Shown in pieces: positions 59,439 through 64,000 of a stretch of 64,000 bases of DNA. Made by a program: the position numbers and the translations under genes. The notes under the pieces were generated by a model. The model did no database searches. It saw nothing but the letters and a program-made list of their open reading frames with translations, and had not been told where the DNA came from. This DNA comes from JANQHS01 sp965227315. GTDB lineage: Bacteria; Bacteroidota; Bacteroidia; Cytophagales; CCMP332. Position 1 is the first letter of the stretch. Every line of letters begins with the position of its first letter. The stretch is from assembly GCA_965227315.1 (NCBI GenBank), contig OZ245737.1, positions 2,232,001 through 2,296,000 of the forward strand, written 5' to 3'.

Positions 59439-62153
59439 TTATCTTTTAAAGGCCTCGGTCATGAGGTCCTCATGTTCTTTTTGATGCGCTTTCGCAAACC
59501 CTGTTGCAGGCGATGCGCTGGCCTTTCTGGAAACGCGTTCTATATCGGTTTTTCTCCAGTATCTCATCAGGAAATTCCATGCGCCCATATTGGCGGGTTC
59601 TTCCTGTACCCATTTGAACTTGGCTCCTTTGTATTTTTTGAAGATCCCCTCTAGCTGCTCTTGGGGAAAGGGAAACAACTGCTCCAACCTGACCACTGCG
59701 GTGTTCTTGTTTTTTCTTTTTGCTCTTTCCTCGATCAGTTCATAATAGATCTTTCCGGTGCAGATCAAGACCTTGGAAGGCTTTGCCGGGCCATCCGGAT
59801 CATCGATCACTTCCTGAAAGCCGCCCTTTTCGAAATCCTCAAGCGGTGATATGCACTTTGGATGCCTGAGTAAGGATTTGGGGCTCATGTTGATCATGGG
59901 TTTTCTGAATGGCCAGTTCAGTTGCCTTCTCAAGGCATGGAAAAAATTGGCCGGGGTGGAGATATTGGTTACAACCAGATTGTATTCCCCGCACAATGTC
60001 AAAAACCTTTCTAGTCTTGCCGATGAGTGTTCCGGGCCCTGTCCTTCATAACCATGCGGAAGGAGCATGACCAGTCCGCTCATCCTGTTCCATTTGGTCT
60101 CGGATGCAGCCACGAACTGATCGATCATGACCTGGGCTCCGTTGGCAAAATCCCCGAACTGGGCTTCCCAGATCACAAGGCTGTTGGGGTTGGCAATGGA
60201 ATATCCGTATTCAAAGCCGAGAACGGCAAACTCTGACAAGAGTGAGTTGTAGATCTTGAGTTTTTCCTGCTTTTCGTTGATATGATTCAGGTTGCTATAG
60301 GGTTCGTTGGTCTCTGCATCGAACAGGATGGAGTGACGGTGCGAGAATGTTCCCCTGATGACGTCCTGGCCTGAGATCCTGACAATATGGTCCTGGAGCA
60401 GCAGAGATCCGTAGGCCAATAGCTCACCGCAGGCCCAATTCAGTTTCCCCTCATCAAAGAACATTTTCTTCCTTTCCTGGAGCAGCTTGTCCACCTGCTT
60501 GAGGGGCTTGAAGCCATCGGGGACTTCCGTTAAAGCTTTGCCGATCTCCTTGATCCTGGCCTTGCTGATCCCGGTATCAGGTGATTTTTTAAAATCTTCG
60601 GGTTTTGAGCGCCGGATCTTTTCCCAACCATGTTCAAGGGGCTGGAACTTATATTCAAGGGGTTTTTGCTTGACCATATTCAGGCGGTCCTGTAGCATAC
60701 TCCTGAATTCCTTGTCCATCTTTTTGGCCAGTTCGGCCTCGCTTTCTCCTCTTTCCGCCAGGGCCTTCAGATAGACTTCCCTCGGATTGGGGTGTTTGGC
60801 GATGATATTGTAGAGCTTTGGTTGGGTGAACTTGGGCTCGTCGCTTTCATTATGGCCATGGCGCCGGTAGCAGACCATGTCCACATAAATATCCTGGGCG
60901 AATTTTTGCCTGAATTCCACCGCAACGTTGGAGGCAAAAACCACGGCTTCAGGGTCATCCCCGTTGACATGGATCACAGGGCAATCGATGATATCCGCGA
61001 TGTCCGTGCTGTAGGTCGAGCTTCTGGCATCTTGGAAGTCCGTAGTAAATCCAAGCTGATTGTTGATCACAAAATGAATGGTACCACCCGTGAAATAACC
61101 CTTGAGCTTGGACATCTGAGCCACTTCGTATACTATACCCTGCCCGGCAACCGCCGCATCGCCATGGATCAGCACGGGGAGCATTTTGGAGAAATCCGAT
61201 TCGAAGAGATCATCGGACTTGGATCTGCAATAACCTTCCACAACGGGGTTTACTGCCTCAAGATGTGAAGGGTTCGGGGTCAGCGTAACCTTGACCCTGG
61301 CACCGTTATCGGTAACGATCTCGCTGGAAAATCCGAGATGGTACTTCACATCTCCGTCGCCCATGGTCGTTTCAGCAGGAGCATTGCCTTCGAATTCGTT
61401 GAAGATCTCCTCATAGGTTTTCTCCATTACATTGGCCAGCACATTGAGTCTTCCCCTATGTGCCATGCCGATCACAATACCTTTTACACCTAGATCTCCG
61501 GCCTTCTGAATGATGGTGTCGAGGGCTGGAATTGTACTTTCTCCTCCTTCAAGGGAGAACCTTTTTTGCCCTATATACTTTGTGTGCAGGAAATTTTCGA
61601 AAACCACCGCTTCATTGAGTTCCTTTAGCAATTGCTGCGTTTCCTCCTTGCTCGGCTTGTAGTTGAGCCAATCCTCTTCGCATTTCTTTCTGAACCATTC
61701 CCTTTGTTCGGGATCGCGCATCTCAAAATAATCGAAGCCGATCTTTCCTCCGTAGATCTTTTTCAGGCGATCGACGATATCCCTGAGCTTGGACTTACCC
61801 AGGCCGATCTCGCTTCCCGCCATAAACTCGCGATCCAGCATTTCGTCGGTCAGCCCTACATCCTCCAGCTCCACACCGGCACGCCTGTCAAGCCTTTGTC
61901 TCACGGGGTTGGTATCGGAGATCAGGTGACCGTGCTCACGGTATGCTTCGATCAGATGATAAACCTTGAATTCATCCTGATCAAGGTCGCCGGCGGAAAC
62001 ACCATCTTCTCCCCATTTACGGATCGCGAAATCAAATCCTTCAAAAAACTTTTGCCAGGTAGGGTCTACGGAATTAGGGGATGCCTGGTATTGATGGTAA
62101 AGATCATCGATGTATTTGCCGTCAGCATTGGCGATATACGAATATTGGTCCAT
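59439..62153 (-). CDS. sucA: 2-oxoglutarate dehydrogenase E1 component
   Basis: A 904-residue thiamine-diphosphate enzyme that decarboxylates 2-oxoglutarate and passes the succinyl group to E2. Landmarks: LIEAYREHGHLISDTNP at the N terminus, KRFSLEGGESTIPALDTII, GMAHRGRLNVLANV, the ThDP motif IHGDAAVAGQGIVYE through NNQLGFTT, and HGYEGQGPEHSSARLERFL. It is first in an operon with sucB (5-base gap). A -7-like box TACATTTG lies about 21 bases upstream. Confidence 0.97.
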   Translation of the reverse strand: MDQYSYIANADGKYIDDLYHQYQASPNSVDPTWQKFFEGFDFAIRKWGEDGVSAGDLDQDEFKVYHLIEAYREHGHLISDTNPVRQRLDRRAGVELEDVGLTDEMLDREFMAGSEIGLGKSKLRDIVDRLKKIYGGKIGFDYFEMRDPEQREWFRKKCEEDWLNYKPSKEETQQLLKELNEAVVFENFLHTKYIGQKRFSLEGGESTIPALDTIIQKAGDLGVKGIVIGMAHRGRLNVLANVMEKTYEEIFNEFEGNAPAETTMGDGDVKYHLGFSSEIVTDNGARVKVTLTPNPSHLEAVNPVVEGYCRSKSDDLFESDFSKMLPVLIHGDAAVAGQGIVYEVAQMSKLKGYFTGGTIHFVINNQLGFTTDFQDARSSTYSTDIADIIDCPVIHVNGDDPEAVVFASNVAVEFRQKFAQDIYVDMVCYRRHGHNESDEPKFTQPKLYNIIAKHPNPREVYLKALAERGESEAELAKKMDKEFRSMLQDRLNMVKQKPLEYKFQPLEHGWEKIRRSKPEDFKKSPDTGISKARIKEIGKALTEVPDGFKPLKQVDKLLQERKKMFFDEGKLNWACGELLAYGSLLLQDHIVRISGQDVIRGTFSHRHSILFDAETNEPYSNLNHINEKQEKLKIYNSLLSEFAVLGFEYGYSIANPNSLVIWEAQFGDFANGAQVMIDQFVAASETKWNRMSGLVMLLPHGYEGQGPEHSSARLERFLTLCGEYNLVVTNISTPANFFHALRRQLNWPFRKPMINMSPKSLLRHPKCISPLEDFEKGGFQEVIDDPDGPAKPSKVLICTGKIYYELIEERAKRKNKNTAVVRLEQLFPFPQEQLEGIFKKYKGAKFKWVQEEPANMGAWNFLMRYWRKTDIERVSRKASASPATGFAKAHQKEHEDLMTEAFKR

Positions 62154-62173
62154 GGCTGTTGGAATAAGCTGAC

Positions 62174-62181
62174 CAAATGTA
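62174..62181 (-). promoter_or_regulatory. Candidate sucAB promoter -7 box
   Basis: On the minus strand TACATTTG (62181-62174) fits TAnnTTTG, 20 bases before the sucA ATG. No clear -33 element. Confidence 0.4.
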
Positions 62182-62227
62182 TAGTCCTTTTCATATAATT
62201 AAAAATTGCTTATGCGATTATACAATT

Positions 62228-63439
62228 TTATAAATTCAACCACTCTTCCAAATAGGCAAAATCGGGTTGGATCTTATGACCCTTGACGATGGTAGCCCGG
62301 GTGATGATGGGCGTTTCATCCAGGGTCAGCAGATTGGGTAGTATGTGTTCGGTAAGCTCTCTTCCAAAATCCCGGGAGGCATCCCTGGGCAGTTCGTTTG
62401 GAAGGTTATCCACGGCCATCACCGTGATGTTCGCTTCGTCCGAAAGCGCCGGGTCTACCTTGTTCTCTTCAGGATTGAAGTCGTAGATGGGATCTTCAAT
62501 GGTGCTGGCCATTTTGGTTGACGGAATTGAACCTTCAATATCACAGGTAATATCCGCGATAACCTTGATGTGAAATCCGTTACCGATGATCTGTTCCCTT
62601 TCGAAAAGGACAGGCGCGTTTGGGTCCCAATAGGCTCCGGCGATCATCAGGTCAGCGACATTGGCAAACTCGATGAATTTGCTCTCATATTCCGATGGGT
62701 CATTGTGGAATCCGTCTCGGCTGAACTCTTCTCCGTCTTTTCTGTAGTAGTAATCCCTGGAATTGAGCTGGCAATAAACCGGCTCATTAAAATCCCTGCT
62801 GAGAAATTCTTTTGCCGATACCTTTTTGATGCCCATGCCATTGAGGACTTCCATGGAACCTTTGGAAACTCTCCCACCGCCTGTAAGGGCGATCTTGATA
62901 TTGGGAAGCTTTGCCTTGGGAAATTCTGTTTTGAGATCTTCAAGGTCTTTGCATTCATGGGCGGGCCGGAGGGAAAACAGATTATAGCGCCTCCCATAGG
63001 TCAGAATGCCGTTGTATGCCCCTACGATTCCTGCATACCTTCCAAAGGCGATCACCCTCATGCCGTTGTCATCCGTGAGCAATTCATAATCGATCAACCT
63101 GACATTGTTATCCCGGATATATCGAAGCAGGTCCTTGTTATACTCCTGCATCTTGATGGTATGTGAGAAGAACAGATAGGTCTTATTGGGAATGATATGA
63201 TCGATAGGAACTTCTTTGACTCCCAGAAGAACATGACAATCATCGACATTGTCCCTGACCTCTACTCCCTGGTCGCGATATTCCTGATCCGAATAACAGC
63301 GGATCGGGCTGGACTGAGCAATGATCTGTACATGAGGGTTTTGGTCCATGAATACCCTGCACTGTTCCGGGATCATGGGCACCCTTTTATCTACCGGTAC
63401 CTTACCCTCTCTGATGAGCCCTATACGAACCTTTGTCAT
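62228..63439 (-). CDS. NAD(P)-dependent oxidoreductase of the alanine / saccharopine dehydrogenase group
   Basis: A 403-residue enzyme with the AlaDH/PNT N-terminal fold (RIGLIREGKVPVDKRVPMIP) and a C-terminal NAD domain beginning KIALTGGGRVSKGSMEVLNG. Late residues (KVIADITCDIEGSIPST) match lysine-forming saccharopine-dehydrogenase-like proteins of Bacteroidota. The substrate is not proven. It is divergent from accD. Confidence 0.85.
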   Translation of the reverse strand: MTKVRIGLIREGKVPVDKRVPMIPEQCRVFMDQNPHVQIIAQSSPIRCYSDQEYRDQGVEVRDNVDDCHVLLGVKEVPIDHIIPNKTYLFFSHTIKMQEYNKDLLRYIRDNNVRLIDYELLTDDNGMRVIAFGRYAGIVGAYNGILTYGRRYNLFSLRPAHECKDLEDLKTEFPKAKLPNIKIALTGGGRVSKGSMEVLNGMGIKKVSAKEFLSRDFNEPVYCQLNSRDYYYRKDGEEFSRDGFHNDPSEYESKFIEFANVADLMIAGAYWDPNAPVLFEREQIIGNGFHIKVIADITCDIEGSIPSTKMASTIEDPIYDFNPEENKVDPALSDEANITVMAVDNLPNELPRDASRDFGRELTEHILPNLLTLDETPIITRATIVKGHKIQPDFAYLEEWLNL

Positions 63440-63529
63440 TCGGAATTTTTCGCCAAAATTATCAAGAAAAACCGGAGGAATATTTTTTCCATCTTTTGCC
63501 TTTTTTCGTTCATCATTGGATCACTATGT

Positions 63530-63537
63530 TAATTTTG
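63530..63537 (+). promoter_or_regulatory. Candidate accD promoter -7 box
   Basis: TAATTTTG (TAnnTTTG) 22 bases before the accD ATG, in the intergenic region with the divergent oxidoreductase gene. Confidence 0.45.
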
Positions 63538-63559
63538 CATGCTTATCAAAAATTAAGGT

Positions 63560-64000
63560 ATGTCCTGGTTTAAAAGGAAGGCCAAGGGGATTCTGACACC
63601 CACCGATCAAAAACGGGAAGCTCCCGACGGACTTTGGTACAAAACCCCCTCCGGAAAGATCCTTCACATGAAGGAACTCAAAAAGAATAACTACGTATCT
63701 CCGGAAGACAGCTTTCATGTCCGTATCGGTTCGGCCGAGTATTTCGATATCCTTTTTGACAAGCATCAATTTGAAGAACTCGATGCTGAGATGAGCAGTG
63801 CCGATCCCCTGAAATTCAAGGATACCAAACCCTACCCAAAGCGGATCCAGGATTCGCAGAAAAAATCAGGGCTCAAGGATGCGGTAAGAACCGCAAAAGG
63901 AAAGATTGGCGGGCTTGAAATCGTGATCGCCTGTATGGACTTTGCATTTATTGGCGGTTCTATGGGGTCGGTGGTTGGAGAAAAAATTGGACGGGCCATC
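63560..64000 (+). CDS. accD: Acetyl-CoA carboxylase carboxyltransferase beta subunit, 5' part
   Basis: The first 147 codons of AccD, which with AccA transfers carboxyl from biotin to acetyl-CoA in fatty-acid synthesis. The start is fixed by MSWFKRKAKGILTPT. Conserved segments: YVSPEDSFHVRIGSAEYFDI, DPLKFKDTKPYPKRI and IVIACMDFAFIGGSMGSVVG, where the carboxyltransferase core begins. The four zinc-ribbon cysteines of E. coli AccD are not present (GLWYKTPSGKILHMKELKKN), as in relatives of this phylum. It runs off the window edge. Confidence 0.95.
   Translation, partial: MSWFKRKAKGILTPTDQKREAPDGLWYKTPSGKILHMKELKKNNYVSPEDSFHVRIGSAEYFDILFDKHQFEELDAEMSSADPLKFKDTKPYPKRIQDSQKKSGLKDAVRTAKGKIGGLEIVIACMDFAFIGGSMGSVVGEKIGRAI

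Overview
The window looks like the chromosome of a member of Bacteroidota, most likely a marine or free-living Cytophagales-type bacterium. The evidence is indirect but consistent: two secreted proteins end in type IX secretion (Por) sorting domains, lipoproteins carry short lipoboxes, several promoters fit the Bacteroidota -7 box TAnnTTTG, Shine-Dalgarno sequences are mostly weak, the NADP isocitrate dehydrogenase is monomeric, and AccD has lost its zinc-ribbon cysteines. No genus can be fixed from sequence alone.

Layout. 1-5 kb: the N-terminal part of a class A (A2-type) beta-lactamase, a methyltransferase, a redoxin lipoprotein overlapping a cyclic-nucleotide-binding/thioredoxin-reductase-like fusion, and a secreted hydrolase-like protein. 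5.1-6.7 kb: a MarR - nitroreductase - DoxX-like cluster. 6.9-17.1 kb: an accessory island of almost entirely minus-strand genes separated by long imperfect palindromes that resemble integron attC sites, with no integrase in view. It encodes PIN-, HEPN-, PLD- and PD-(D/E)XK-type putative nucleases, a SymE-like toxin and an Xre regulator. Between the HEPN and PIN genes lies a tRNA-Gly-like element whose anticodon arm is replaced by a long hairpin. 17.3-21.5 kb: a heptamer minisatellite, a serine hydrolase, a second MarR/DoxX pair paralogous to the one before the island, and a PadR/membrane-protein pair. 21.6-34 kb: chromosomal metabolism and regulation (Icd, M61 peptidase, AraC, two HxlR regulators with matching operators, epimerase, serine hydrolase). 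34-37 kb: a DUF692/MNIO enzyme preceded by a 75-residue Cys-containing peptide, a candidate RiPP locus, and a SnoaL-like protein. 37.5-44.7 kb: a 1347-residue cell-surface FG-GAP/LamG/repeat protein, then a histidine kinase and LytTR response regulator. 44.8-49.5 kb: a second cassette-like minus-strand block (TIR-like protein, coiled-coil membrane protein, large secreted protein) flanked by palindromes of the same kind. 49.8-57.7 kb: hydrolases, a c-type cytochrome-like lipoprotein, an EEP-family protein, HupE/UreJ, Dcp-type M3 peptidase and membrane proteins. 57.8-64 kb: sucB-sucA (2-oxoglutarate dehydrogenase E2 and E1), an alanine/saccharopine-dehydrogenase-like enzyme and the start of accD.

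How it fits together. The 3' third is core carbon metabolism (Icd, OGDH, AccD). The two palindrome-bordered blocks look like imported defence or toxin cassettes dropped between ordinary chromosomal genes. The observations most worth following are the HEPN / tRNA-like / PIN unit, the MNIO-precursor pair, and the palindrome family that delimits the cassettes.
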